The notes under the pieces: model-generated | What the model saw: the letters and a program-made list of their open reading frames with translations, nothing else | Database searches by the model: none | What the model was told of the DNA's origin: nothing | Position numbers and translations under genes: made by a program | NCBI GenBank assembly: GCA_003439945.1 | Contig: QVRM01002267.1 | Location: 62,001-126,000, forward strand | DNA length: 64,000 nt | Source of the DNA: Dermanyssus gallinae | Lineage: Eukaryota; Arthropoda; Arachnida; Mesostigmata; Dermanyssidae | Reading direction: 5' to 3' | Shown: positions 35,933-46,596 of the stretch, in pieces | How the letters are laid out: each line of letters starts with the position of its first letter | Position numbering within the stretch: position 1 is the first letter of the stretch

Positions 35933-35998
35933 AAAATACCACTACAGTATTACATTACTGTAGTGGTATTTTACCACTACAGTAATGTAATACTGTAG
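35933..35998. repeat. Overlapping inverted repeats
   Basis: Segment 35956-35972 can pair with 35933-35949 (17 bp, exact). The larger segment 35942-35967 can pair with 35973-35998 (26 bp, exact). The two hairpins are mutually exclusive. Confidence 0.75.
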
Positions 35999-36149
35999 AG
36001 TTTTTCTTAGTAGTTGAATATTCTGTTCAAATAATTAATTATTTCTAAAACATAAGCATATAGCAATTGAAACAATTCCGTTCTAGGACAAACGTGTGGT
36101 TAAACTGTTCATTTTAAATTTATTAGTATGTATTAGCCCGTCGTGCTAT

Positions 36150-36367
36150 GCTGATCTAATCAACTTATCTATACATTTCTGCGGGAAATCTTTCATCACG
36201 CATTCCATGAGCTCTGGAGGTGTTGCTTGAGCTGAGGTTCTGACCCTAACTTGTGGTTTTAGCATTTTCCGCATATCTTCGATGGGATTCAGGTGGGGAG
36301 AACATCCTGGCCACCTCACTTAACAAATCCGAGCATCTGCGAAGTACCCTGCACAAGTGCAACAATG

Positions 36368-36402
<35 letters not shown>

Positions 36403-36600
36403 TATATTTGACTACATGACGGTGAAATTATATTGCATCCTAAATTAAGATTCAGCCGCCGCCGTAATTGAGCCGCGCCATGTTGCGCAAACCGCTCTCC
36501 TTGTCGCTAGTACAAGTTAGTACACTATTTCCAGTCTATCAATACCGTAGAGAGACATCGTGGCTTTATCCGAAAACAGAAATGCCTCCCATTGGTTCAC
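36150..36600 (-). mobile_element. Tc1-like transposase relic split by TA array
   Basis: The minus strand reads VNQWEAFLFSDKATMSLYG at 36600-36530 (second catalytic Asp region). After a TA tract (36372-36400), WPGCSPHLNPIEDMRKMLK lies at 36320-36260, the Tc1 PDLNPIE box carrying the third catalytic residue. Order and strand agree, so it is one decayed element. Confidence 0.68.
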
Positions 36601-36604
36601 GGTC

Positions 36605-36606
<2 letters not shown>

Positions 36607-36680
<74 letters not shown>
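36607..36680. repeat. Long (TA)n array
   Basis: About 74 bp of pure TA just upstream of the cassette 12 promoter element. Confidence 0.9.
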
Positions 36681-36683
<3 letters not shown>

Positions 36684-36728
36684 TAAGACATTTTCTCACA
36701 GAAACTCGCTCGAAAGTCGCTTCACGCG

Positions 36729-36787
36729 TTTAAAATGCACCGCCACAATCTCGCACGGCGTGCCACGCTGATATGGTAGCAAGGCTA
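36729..36787 (+). promoter_or_regulatory. Cassette 12 promoter element
   Basis: TTTAAAATGCACCGCCACAA followed by TCTCGCAC, then TGGTAGCAAGGCTATTC. Both boxes are strong. It is about 250 bp before the ATG. Confidence 0.63.
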
Positions 36788-36980
36788 TTCGTATGTGTAT
36801 TCGAAGAGACCGTCGGGTTATTCAAGCTGAATACTCTCATTCGACTGAAAGCGCTGCTGTGCACGTCGGTCGATGCGATATCGCTGGCTGCCGATGCACA
36901 GATGCATTTGCTGTGTCAATGAGTAGAAAGTTGTGTTATGTCGTAATGATAATAATAACTATTATTACTACGCCGTAATA

Positions 36981-37737
36981 ATGTGTCGGCATCGCTCGAT
37001 TTTGCTGTTCGAGTGGCCTAGCGTTATTGCGCTTGGATTGCTTGTCGGTCTTGGAATCAGCCAGGATTTGCGCTCAGCACGCGGTGAGTTCAGTCAGCTT
37101 TAACTTCAGCCTCATCCGTCTCGTTGTACAAAGTGATCGGCTCCCGCCAAAAGCACTACCTATGTACCACTAGCGGTTCCGAAAGTTTCGTTTTGCAGTT
37201 TCTAACTCCAAAAACTCACAGTTCGATTTGCGATTCAGGCATTAAAGGCAGTGCGGCGATAGAGCCTACCAAACGATCAGTGTACGATTCCAGTGCACTG
37301 CTGGCGGTATTTCGTTTTTCTTTCGGCGGTCTAGTTGAAATAGGTTTTGTTTGTCAACATGCAAAGTGTTGCCAATCAGCTGTCGAAATCGCAACACTGT
37401 TCGTTCTACGATCGACGATTCAATATTTCGTCGCAATTCATAGATTCGACGTCGTCGATTATCCTCGAGCCGTTACGGGCGTCCGTAGCAGGGGCGGCCA
37501 CCGTTGGCAAATCAGTATCGTTCACCTGCACTCTGTCGGAGGGTCAGAACGTGGCCTTCTCCTGGACAAAGGATGGCCTCCTACTGAAGGAGCGCGACAG
37601 CGTTCACATATTTAGCTCGAGAAAGATGTCGCTTCTGTCGCTCGAAGAGGTGACGAACTCGGACCGAGGCGTGTACACGTGCATTGCCTCGAACGGAATG
37701 TCCGAAGATAGAACTTCCGCAACGCTTCACGTTGAAG
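36981..37737 (+). CDS. Dscam: Short Dscam variable cassette 12 (leader + Ig1 exon)
   Basis: Leader exon 36981-37083 (34 codons + 1 base) starts MCRHRSILLFEWPSVIALGL and ends at donor GTGAGT. The 360-bp intron ends GCAATTCATAG. Ig exon 37444-37737 (98 codons) encodes SSIILEPLRASVAGAATVGK, VSFTCTLSEGQNV, FSWTKDGLLL, DRGVYTCIASN and MSEDRTSATLHVEG. It is the likely progenitor type of cassettes 13, 15 and 17, which share (I/V)(I/V)LEPLRA and SEGQNVAFSWTKDG. A longer open frame starting further upstream is fortuitous intron read-through. Confidence 0.88.
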
Positions 37738-38419
37738 GTGAGTCTACAGACGGGACTCAATCAACTCTTCTCTTTTCGGTGTATGATATGTGCACACTTA
37801 CACATGCGTGGCTGTGTGACATAAATCATGATTATTATTATTATTATTATTATTATTTTGGGGAGTCCGATGCAGGCGCACATTCATACGAGTATGCGAT
37901 ACGTAAATGTGTGTGTGTGCCTGTAAAATATCAACCACGAATAGAACCTCAGTGATTTTTGTTTAATTCGGCTAGAGCTGTGGCCCTTGTTTAGGGCTTT
38001 ATTTGCGGTGCCTTTTGTTGTGCATGTTAGGTGGTGTAGAAAGCCCCTAAATGGGGTTCTCTGCTGAGATAATAATATAAAAGTTTAGTAATTTATGACT
38101 GGTAGTTTTTTATATTAAATGCACTAAATGGTTATTGTAGTAATGTATTGTTTTGCACATGGGCCAGCGAGTCCACGGCGTGTTGCAAGCTGCTTCCTTA
38201 CGGCACTTGTTATGGGGATGTAGCATTCCTCCGACACGCCGACAGGGACAACATCGGTCGGGAAAAATCTCTCTGGGCAATTATCATTATTATCCAAATA
38301 AACGTGCCGCATGCTGCCCGCAATATTGTAAGACGAAATAGATACATGATTCCCGCGCGATTTAAATAGTGTTACTACCAAATATTCAAATGGTATAAAT
38401 AAAACTGTCAGCTGAACTT
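37738..38419. other. Spacer 12-13, first part
   Basis: Contains a (TTA)n run at about 37829-37856. A region at 38145-38345 has open frames with LRHLLWGC-like wording that could be retroelement debris but is not identifiable. Confidence 0.4.
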
Positions 38420-38615
38420 TATATGGTCGAGCCCGGTGGTGTGGTGCATTCGTCTGCGCCTCGCGACCGAAGGAGACACATACAGGTGCGCGGGTTCGAG
38501 CCCCACCGTTGCAACTTTTGTATTTGTGGGGATCCGTTTATGAAGCAATGTGAAAAGCAATGCCGTGGACGTTAAATATTGGCTGGGGGTCAGCCCGAAA
38601 AGTATATTTCATAGC
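38420..38615 (+). repeat. tRNA-derived SINE (family A)
   Basis: Head GAGCCCGGTGGTGTGGTGCA, B box GGGTTCGAGCCCC, then body with TTTGTATTTGTGGGGATCC and GCCGTGGACGTTAAATATTG. It matches the copy at 12405-12545 through the body. It does not fold as an intact tRNA. Confidence 0.62.
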
Positions 38616-38709
38616 TGAACTTCATATATATATATATATATGTCACCAATTCAATAGCAAATCAAAATCAAGTATTAGTACGTGCATGCATACATACGAA
38701 TATACAGAT

Positions 38710-38712
<3 letters not shown>

Positions 38713-38779
<67 letters not shown>
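38713..38779. repeat. (TA)n array
   Basis: About 66 bp of pure TA, ending 40 bp before the cassette 13 promoter element. Confidence 0.9.
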
Positions 38780-38781
<2 letters not shown>

Positions 38782-38820
38782 CTATTTAAGTGTATATGTG
38801 TAAGCGTATCGCTTCGGGTG

Positions 38821-38880
38821 TTTGTATTTGGCCGCCATAAACTCTTGCCGCGTGCGCTGTCGAGATGGTAGCAAGGCTAG
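38821..38880 (+). promoter_or_regulatory. Cassette 13 promoter element (A-type)
   Basis: TTTGTATTTGGCCGCCATAA followed by ACTCTTGCC, then GATGGTAGCAAGGCTAG. It is near identical to the copies before cassettes 15 and 17. Confidence 0.63.
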
Positions 38881-39057
38881 CAACGGGGTTTCATAGCGAA
38901 GGATGTCGGGTTCACTGAGCTGAGCGCGTTCCCATTCGGTTTCAGTCTTCGGGCCAGTTCGGTCTGCGCTGTTTAGGTTGCAAAGTTGCGCGACGAGACA
39001 GTTTTGTTGACACATTTGTTGTTATGCTTGAAGTGATGATTGTGTTCTGTAGCTGAG

Positions 39058-39374
39058 ATGTCTTGGCATCATAGCTGGATGGTGTTGTTGAAGGCGTCGT
39101 TCTATCCTGTCGTTTTGAGTGTGTTTGTTGGCATCGTAACTAGCCAACACTCCAATGTTGCCCACGGTGAGTTTCTCTGTTGTATGTACTACCAGGTCGT
39201 GTGAACAGTAGTCGTTTGATTGCCAACAATGGCCTGTTTATTTTTTGCTGACACATCCTATAAGGCTGTCTCGTTTGAACGTGCATACCTGACGTTCAAA
39301 TTTGACCACTAATACTGGCTAGGCGTCATTTATGGGCACATTTCATCGTGGCTATTTTGTGGCGTTTAATGCCG

Positions 39375-39408
<34 letters not shown>

Positions 39409-39793
39409 AGAGTATTTGTAGAGATACCTGGAGGTTTGGCATCATTGATTAGAAAACGGCTTCTAATCAATAATGCCAACCTCTACACAACACTGCCGGT
39501 TGTGTAGAATCAACTATTGTACTGGAGCCGCTTCGGGCGTCGACTGCGGCCGCCAAGGTTGGAAAATCGGTGTCCTTCACGTGCACCGTGGCCGAAGGCC
39601 AAAACGTCGCCTTTTCATGGACTAAAGACGGCCTCTTGCTTAAGGAGGGCAACAGCGTCAACATGTTTAGCTCGAGAATGATGTCCGTTCTCACGGTCGA
39701 GGAGGTGACGAACTCTGATCGAAGGTGTGTACACCTGTATAGCCTCGAATGGATTGTCTGAAGATCGGACCTCAACTCACCTGGATGTCGAAG
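39058..39793 (+). pseudogene. Dscam: Short Dscam cassette 13, frameshifted Ig exon (unit 1, A-type)
   Basis: Leader exon 39058-39166 is intact (MSWHHSWMVLLKASFYPVV...), with donor GTGAGT. Ig exon 39508-39793 follows TTGTGTAG. It begins ESTIVLEPLRASTAAAKVGK and carries FTCTVAEGQNV and FSWTKDGLLL. It is 286 bp, one more than the intact paralogue in cassette 17 (285). An extra A near 39722 (GATCGAAGGTGTG against GAACGAGGTGTG) shifts the frame before the YTC motif and brings a stop. It is a pseudo-exon unless the base is a sequence error. A 17-bp hairpin (39438-39477) just upstream is absent from the paralogues. Confidence 0.8.
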
Positions 39794-40264
39794 GTGAGCA
39801 AGCGGGTCGGCGTCACGCTTTGATATCGTGTGTCTAGTTCATACCGTCGTGCGTAAGTCTGTGACTTGATACACGCAACGTGTTAATGTTCTTATTATGT
39901 CGTATTATATCCTACCTATTCCCCAAAAATATTCGACTCCACCTTGCGAATTCACCTTTAGATATTAACCGATTTCATTTTTGAAACATTGCTATAACCT
40001 GGTTTATTACTCAGGAATTCATCTACAATGACTGAAGAATAGTGTTGTTATTCAACGCTCGAGGTCAACGGGCGGGTTGATCCCGCGCATAAATATGTAT
40101 TGGAAATTTTGAAATTGCTTTTCTGTTTATTGGGATAGTATCATAATTACGTTAAATTAATCCATCAATATAAACAGTATTGTGATTTATTTAAATCTAA
40201 TAATATAAACCTTATCAGCAAATATTTAGAATTATCGGACTTTTGTATCCTAGATTCCCAACAG

Positions 40265-40301
<37 letters not shown>

Positions 40302-40618
40302 AACGGAGATAGAGATACATATACATGCCCCGAGTAATGGTTTTCGCGTGCCGTAACTCGGTCTGCTTTTTGCTTTTGTCAACGGGCGATAAGGATAACT
40401 ACAATTACTTTTTTACATACGGTCATCGGTTATAATGTTAGGCGTTTTTCGTCTATTAGATAAGTATTGGCTACTGGTCGGAGTCGACAAAAATCTATCG
40501 TATTCCCACGTGTGCAAGATCGTGTTCACACACAGGGCAGTTCGCATTAGTATGGCTGCCGGCAACCCACTGTGTACACACATCTTAAGCTCGAGAGACG
40601 GAGTCTTTATTGTGTGAG
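39794..40618. repeat. Spacer inside unit 1
   Basis: Diverged copy of the spacers at 43965-44732 and 48036-48955. Contains (TA)n at about 40266-40298. No gene. Confidence 0.6.
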
Positions 40619-40680
40619 ATTCAAATTTACGCTCCGTAACCTCGTTGGCAGCAAGCGTCTACCACTGTTCGAGACTAGCC
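40619..40680 (+). promoter_or_regulatory. Cassette 14 promoter element (B-type)
   Basis: TTCAAATTTACGCTCCGTAA followed by CCTCGTTGGC, then TTCGAGACTAGCC. It is nearly identical to the copies before cassettes 16 and 18. It is about 150 bp before the ATG, the shortest spacing in the array. Confidence 0.63.
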
Positions 40681-40771
40681 CGATACCGAAGCTAGAAGTA
40701 AAAGCTCTTACTAGCGGCCAATTCGAGCTCGATCAATGCAGACATCATATCGTAGGTCGTGTCGCGTCGGA

Positions 40772-41404
40772 ATGACGTCGCTGTTGTTCAGCCGGTGTTT
40801 CCGCCCAAGGCGGCGTGATGGCTTCATTGGATAATTGTGATCTTGTTGATGCTGATCCAGTTGACGCGTCCTGGTGCTGGATACGCCGCTTCTTCCTCGG
40901 CCCACTCGAGTGGTACGTACACAATTCATTGGCGTTCTTCAGTGGCATTTGCTGACTAACGTCGTAAAGGTTTCATTGTCTCCATGCTATATATCTGTCT
41001 AGTGAGTTGTTGTGACGCCAACACCAGCAGTCTACCTGCAGTTAGCAGCTGTAGATGGTCTTTGGTACGCGACGACGACGACAATCTGTGTAGTGAAAAC
41101 TGATGACTGAGTTTGATGGGCTCGCAGATTCGCTTTCGTTGAAGATTCATGCGCCAGATTCGGTGAAGGCGGGCAGAGCCGTCGCGATTTTCTGCGCGCT
41201 CGTCGAAGGTCGAGGCGCCACATTTTCGTGGACGAAAGATGGCCTTCTGCTGCGCCAGAGCGAGCGGATAGAGATTTCAAACTCACGCAAGACGTCCACT
41301 CTAAGCATTGAAGATGTCCGAGCGTCCGATCAGGGCAACTACACTTGTATAAGGCAGTTCGGCGGGCTCCGAAGACCGGATCACAACCCGGTTGTCTGTC
41401 GAAG
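40772..41404 (+). pseudogene. Dscam: Short Dscam cassette 14, broken leader and Ig exons (unit 1, B-type)
   Basis: Leader exon 40772-40912 matches cassettes 16 and 18 but gains CGG near 40811 and loses one G near 40824. From its ATG the frame meets TAA, so the hydrophobic leader is lost. Ig exon 41128-41404 is 277 bp against 276 in the paralogues. An extra A near 41350 (GTATAAGGCAG against GTATAGGCAG) shifts the frame just after the F-strand Cys. Before that, IHAPDSVKAGRAVAIFCALV and FSWTKDGLLL are intact. Two separate lesions make a pseudogene more likely than error. Confidence 0.8.
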
Positions 41405-41578
41405 GTACTATTACACAAAACAAGTGTTTGACCGCTATAAATAAGAATAATAGTGGAGATAATGGAAATTGGTTCGCCAACTCGCCGCTGTTGTTGGGCC
41501 GATCTTGTTTTGTACCAAGTATCTAAGGCTTTATTGTTAAATCACTGCGAAGACGATTTTTTTATACTTTTTTAACGA

Positions 41579-41606
41579 GTTATATATATATATATATATA
41601 TATATA

Positions 41607-41696
<90 letters not shown>
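41579..41696. repeat. Very long (TA)n array
   Basis: About 118 bp of nearly pure TA with one TATCTATA interruption, 175 bp after cassette 14. The equivalent place in unit 2 (45812-45883) also has a TA array; unit 3 has none. Confidence 0.9.
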
Positions 41697-41697
<1 letters not shown>

Positions 41698-42149
41698 TCT
41701 TTCATTATCGATGCTAAGCTACACATACAAAGGTGGACGCCCTTGATACCAGTGTTGGGTATACAGGTGAACATGTATTTTATTATATATTGTACCGACG
41801 ACCGAGTCCATTGATAGACAAACAGGTATATATATATATACTCTAAAATTTTCAAAAATAATAGAAGGATTTTCTTTCTTGCGCAAGAAAAGTCAATTTC
41901 TTCTACTACAACTGGCGTGATAGAAGGTTGTGTGAAAATTAGATAGAGAGTATGACAAATCTCGTCTACATTATGTTAAAAATTAAATAATATTTACGAC
42001 TAAAATAATTTGTCAAACGAACAAATCAGTTTCCAACTGACTTCAAAGGTGAACTTGTAATTTATGTGGGCTTTCTACATATGGTTGCAAGCATATGCTT
42101 ATTTTATGAAATACTTTATTTTTGCTAATGGCTCGTTAGTTATTTGTAT

Positions 42150-42960
42150 ATTAAAGGGGGTGTTTAAATTAAAAGTTATGAAACATCGTAACAACTAAAG
42201 GTTGAAATTTGAATATGCTGCTTTAGGATAAGTAGTAAAAAAGCTATGGGGGCAATGGAGTGCACGGTGTGCATTTTTGTAATCTAAAATGAAACACTTA
42301 TAACCGTGGAACTGGCCGCTATTCGTCGCCGAAGGGTGGCTGTATACGGGACAAACTATGTGCTCAACTAGTCAGTAAGAAAGTCAAGTGCCTGATTTCG
42401 TGAAGGCCGGGATTGTTTGGGAGATGACCGGAGACTTGGCTTGGCTAACATGGTAATGACGGTCGAACTCATCAAAACTGTAAACAATTTGGCGACAAAT
42501 GATTGGAGTGGTACAATGCAAATGTCGGCAGTGATGGTGGAGGCCATCATTGGAACAGTGTGGACAATTATGCACGACAGATTGGGTTACCGGAAATGTG
42601 CGCGCAGTAGGTTTCGAACAAGCTCAGTGGGAGTGATTCTGCTCTATGATCATGTCTGGCGCTCACACGTCTGGGTCACACACAATGTACTGGCGAAATT
42701 CATGTAGGAGCAGCTTGATCAACCGCCAAAGGGCCGGACGTGTCACCCTGGTACTTCTATCAGCTTGGTCCGCTGAAAACGTCGCAAAGGGAAGCGCGTT
42801 ACCTCGGGCGACGAATTAAATAACACCGTGAATGACAGGCTCTTGACGCAGGCGCAGGAATTCAGGGAACAGGGAATCCTTCGTCGCGTGAATGAGTGAG
42901 TTAGTTGTGCTCAGCGGCCTGTTGATTACTTTTGAATAAAGACTTCAATTATGCCCACCG
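42150..42960 (+). mobile_element. mariner-like element relic in unit 1-2 spacer
   Basis: Starts with GGGGGTGTTTAAATTAAAAG, a mariner-type end. Frames then read VMTVELIKTVNNLATND and IGTVWTIMHDRLGYRKCARS (N-terminal DNA-binding half), and after stops QAQEFREQGILRRVNE (C-terminal end). The GWTAHTIMHDRLGYRKVCAR-type block is typical of mariner. Frameshifts make it dead. A shorter copy lies at 46597-46975. Confidence 0.7.
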
Positions 42961-43051
42961 TGCCATTTCATATTTTTTTTATTTGAAGGATTTGAATATA
43001 TTGCATGTCTATGCATATTCAAGTGTAGATATAGCCGTATGCCTTTGCGTA

Positions 43052-43110
43052 TTTGTATTTGCCCGCCATAGCCTTGCACCCTATGCGCTGTCGATATGGT
43101 AGCAAGGCTA
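43052..43110 (+). promoter_or_regulatory. Cassette 15 promoter element (A-type)
   Basis: TTTGTATTTGCCCGCCATAG followed by CCTTGCACC, then ATGGTAGCAAGGCTA. It is about 240 bp before the ATG. Confidence 0.62.
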
Positions 43111-43289
43111 GCAAGGTTTCCACAATGGAGACTATCGAGTTCACCGAGCCGAGTGTTCCTATTCGGCTTCGTTCGTCGTTGGGCCAGCTAGATCTGCGCA
43201 GTGTTAAGGTTACAAAGTTGCAAACGAAGCAGTTGTTAACACGGTTGTTGCTGTTATGCTTGAAGTGAAGATTGTGGTCTGTAGCTAAG

Positions 43290-43964
43290 ATGTGTTGGTA
43301 CCAATACTCGGTTGTGTTGTTGAAGGCGACGTCGTATGCAGTCGTTTTTAGTCTACTTTTTGGCGTCATCGTTAGCCAACATAATGTTGCCCACGGTAAG
43401 TTCCTCTACTGTCTACTAGGGGGTCGTGTGAACAGATTGTCAAGCGTGCCAGAAATGGGCGGTTTATTATTTACCTACGCATCCTATAAAGGCTAACGTT
43501 TGAACGTGTATGCCTAACGCTCAAAATTAACCATTAATACTGGCTAGGCGGCATTTATTGACGCAATATACCATGGCTTCTTTGTGGCTTTTAATATAAT
43601 ATTATAATAGCTGCAGTAGTAGCGAAAAGTGTGTGTCTAATCAATGACGCCAAACCCGCGGCACTGCCGGTTGTGTAGCTTCAACTATTGTCCTGGAGCC
43701 GCTTCGGGCGTCGACTGCGGCCGCCAAGGTTGGCAAATCGGTGTCGTTCATGTGCACCGTGTCGGAAGGCCAAAACGTGGCCTTTTCATGGACAAAAGAC
43801 GGCCTCTTGCTCAAGGAGGGCAATAGCGTCCACATGTTTAGCTCGAAAACGATGTCCGTTCTCACGGTCGACGAGGTGACGAATTCTGAACGAGGTGTGT
43901 ACACCTGCATCGCCTCGAATGGATTGTCTGAGGATCGGACTTCAGGCTCACCTGGATGTCGAAG
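43290..43964 (+). pseudogene. Dscam: Short Dscam cassette 15, frameshifted Ig exon (unit 2, A-type)
   Basis: Leader exon 43290-43395 (MCWYQYSVVLLKATSYAVVF...) is intact, with donor GTAAGT. Ig exon 43679-43964 encodes VSFMCTVSEGQNV, FSWTKDGLLL and RGVYTCIASNGLSEDRTS. An extra G near 43945 (TTCAGGCTCACC against TTCAGCTCACC in cassette 17) then shifts the last 10 residues. The exon is 286 bp instead of 285 and would enter the next exon in the wrong phase. The Ig fold is nearly complete before the lesion. It is broken or mis-sequenced by one base. Confidence 0.8.
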
Positions 43965-44732
43965 GTGAGCAAGCGGGTCGGCGTCACGGTTTGTTCTCGT
44001 GTATTGTGTGCATACCGTCGTGCGTGACTCTGTCACGTTATAGACGCAACGTTGTTTAAGATTTTATTGTATTCGACATATTCCTTAGAAGTATTCGACT
44101 TCATTTCGCGAATTCTTGTTCAGATACTGAACTTCATCTTTTAAAATACTGGGATAACCTAGGTTACGATTTGGGAACTCATTTTGGGAACGATGATCGA
44201 TTAATGGTTCTCGGGTCGACTCTCTACTTGTTCTAATCTGCAGTTGGATCCTTTTTGATTTGCTTATCTCTCTATTGGATTATTAGTAATATAATTACAT
44301 TAAGTTTATCTGTCCATAAAAACTGCATTTTGATGGACTACTTATTAATTCAATATTTAAAAAAATGCTCGTATCGAACAGGCCGTACATGTTAAAATAT
44401 AAAGGACTCTCATACCTTAGATTGCCAACAGTTATATATATATTTTTTTAAAATTAAAAATGTAAGCGGAGCGAGCATTATCTCCTGAGAACGTGTCTAC
44501 TTCTTGTTATCGTCAACAGGCGATAAGTTTAACTACAGTTGCTTCTTTACATACCGGTCATGGTTTTAGGCGTTTTCGCCAATTAGGTAAATATTCCCTA
44601 CTCGTCAAGGTTGAAAAATACTGTTGTCATAGGTTTACTTGATAGAGATGAAGATCACACAGGGCTGTTCACATGAATATGGCTGCTGGCAACCCACTGT
44701 GCGCACATATTTTGAGCTCGACTCTCTGTATG
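43965..44732. other. Spacer inside unit 2
   Basis: Paralogous to 39794-40618 and 48036-48955; shares GAGCAAGCGGGTCGGCGTCA just after the donor. No gene. Confidence 0.6.
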
Positions 44733-44794
44733 ATTCAAATTTACGCTCCGTAACCTCGTTAGCAGCAGGCTTCGTCCACTGCTCGAGACTAGCC
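44733..44794 (+). promoter_or_regulatory. Cassette 16 promoter element (B-type)
   Basis: TTCAAATTTACGCTCCGTAA followed by CCTCGTTAGC, then CTCGAGACTAGCC. It is about 150 bp before the ATG. Confidence 0.63.
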
Positions 44795-44885
44795 AGATGC
44801 CTAAGCTAGAAGTAAAGGCTCTAACTCGCGGCCAATTCGAGCTCGACAAACGCAGACATCATATCGTAGGTCGTGTCGCGTCGGA

Positions 44886-45505
44886 ATGACGTCGCTGTTG
44901 TTCAGCCGGTGTTCCCGCCTAAGGCGTGATGGCTTGCATTGGATAATTGTGATCTTGTTGATGCTGATCCAGTTGACGCGTCCTGGTGCTGGATACGCCG
45001 CTTCTTCCTCGGCCCATTCGAGTGGTATGTACGAAATTCAGTAGCGTTCTGACTTTTGCGCGAATGTTTGCTGACTAACGTCGTAAAATGCATTTGTCTC
45101 CATGCTATCTATCTAGCGATTTCTGACGCTATTAGCAGTCTACCTGCAGTCAGCAACTATAGCTGATCTTTCGTCGACGACGACAATCTATGCAGTGTAA
45201 GCTGATGACTGAGTTTGATGGGCTCGCAGATTCGCTTTCGTTGAGGATTCATGCGCCAGATTCGGTGAAGGCGGGCAGAGCCGTCGCGGTTTTGTGCACG
45301 CTCGCCGAAGGTCGAAGCGCGACATTCTCGTGGACGAAAGATGGCCTTCTGTTGCGCCAGAGCGAGCGGATAGAGATTTCAAACTCACGCAAGACGTCCA
45401 CTCTAAGCATTGAAGATGTCCGAGCGTCCGATCAGGGCAACTACACTTGTATAGGCAGTTCGGCGGGTTCCGAAGACCGGATCACAACACGGTTGTCTGT
45501 TGAAG
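44886..45505 (+). CDS. Dscam: Short Dscam variable cassette 16 (unit 2, B-type)
   Basis: Leader exon 44886-45024 (46 codons + 1 base) starts MTSLLFSRCSRLRRDG and has core LHWIIVILLMLIQL, ending at donor GTATGT. The 205-bp intron ends GGGCTCGCAG. Ig exon 45230-45505 (92 codons) encodes LSLRIHAPDSVKAGRAVAVL, Cys, ATFSWTKDGLLL, DQGNYTCIGSS and SEDRITTRLSVEG. It is intact and, with cassette 18, shows what the broken cassette 14 should look like. The frame continues open through the end of the intron, so an exon-only open frame is not proof of the start. Confidence 0.87.
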
Positions 45506-45811
45506 GTACTATTAGGCAGAAAACTGCTTAGCCGGTATAAATAAGAGAAAGAGAGTAGATAATGAGAATTGGTTTTGCTGACTCGCCGATGTTGTTGGGC
45601 TAATATCTCTATATTGTCACAAGGGCTGCCTAGAGGATATCACTTCTTACAAGCCCTCGACTGGTAGCACTTCTTACAAGCCCTAGTGTAGTTAGTTATT
45701 CACATTTCTTGTCACAAGTATAGAGCGCTTTATTGGTTATTTTCTCAAATTTTTTTCTCTATTAAATAGTAGTACTTAAAGGTTGTTCTCGATAAATTGA
45801 TGTGAAGACAG

Positions 45812-45815
45812 TATA

Positions 45816-45883
<68 letters not shown>
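45812..45883. repeat. (TA)n array
   Basis: About 65 bp of TA after an imperfect start, at the position equivalent to 41579-41696 in unit 1. A further TA tract lies at about 46099-46149. Confidence 0.9.
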
Positions 45884-45887
<4 letters not shown>

Positions 45888-46096
45888 CTGTCATTACCCA
45901 TTAGCATACAATTTGGCCTTAACTAATTTACACATTTTCTGCCTAACAATGCTACGTTATACATACAACGCTGAAGACCTACGATATCAGTCTAGAACAT
46001 ATCTGACTGGTTTAAGCTCCAGGTAATACACTGATGACCTAGAACATCAGCGTATTATCTGGGTATCCAGGCAATAATGTATTTGTGTATACAAGA

Positions 46097-46151
<55 letters not shown>

Positions 46152-46596
46152 TGCATACATAATGATTGTACTCCCAACCGAGTTCATCAATAGGGATCAT
46201 CGTGGGAAAGAACACCCGTTCTCTTTGATTATACCTGGCGCGAACTAAAAATTTACTAGTTTTTATAACTAAAATCATTTGCCAACAAAGCAATTAATTT
46301 TCAAATGGGTTAAAGATGAAGGAGTAAATTATATTGACTTTACATAAGAGCAGTTTATATATATATATATATATATATGTTTTATTATTTTTTAAGTATT
46401 ATTGATATTATTTTCAAATTTATATATATATATATACTGTAGTGTATCGCAGTGGTAAACTCATAATTATGCGGGCGGTGATATAAGGCAGACAGGTTAA
46501 TCTTATGATTGCGCCCCGTTCATGGACAGAGACTACTTAATGCACATGTATATTCCATGAAAAACTGTCTTTCTGCAAACGGTTCGTTATATATGT

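Noticed and set aside
37124..37615. 163-codon frame overlapping cassette 12
   Set aside because: It is a fortuitous frame across intron and exon in the wrong phase. The Ig motifs are all in the overlapping frame.
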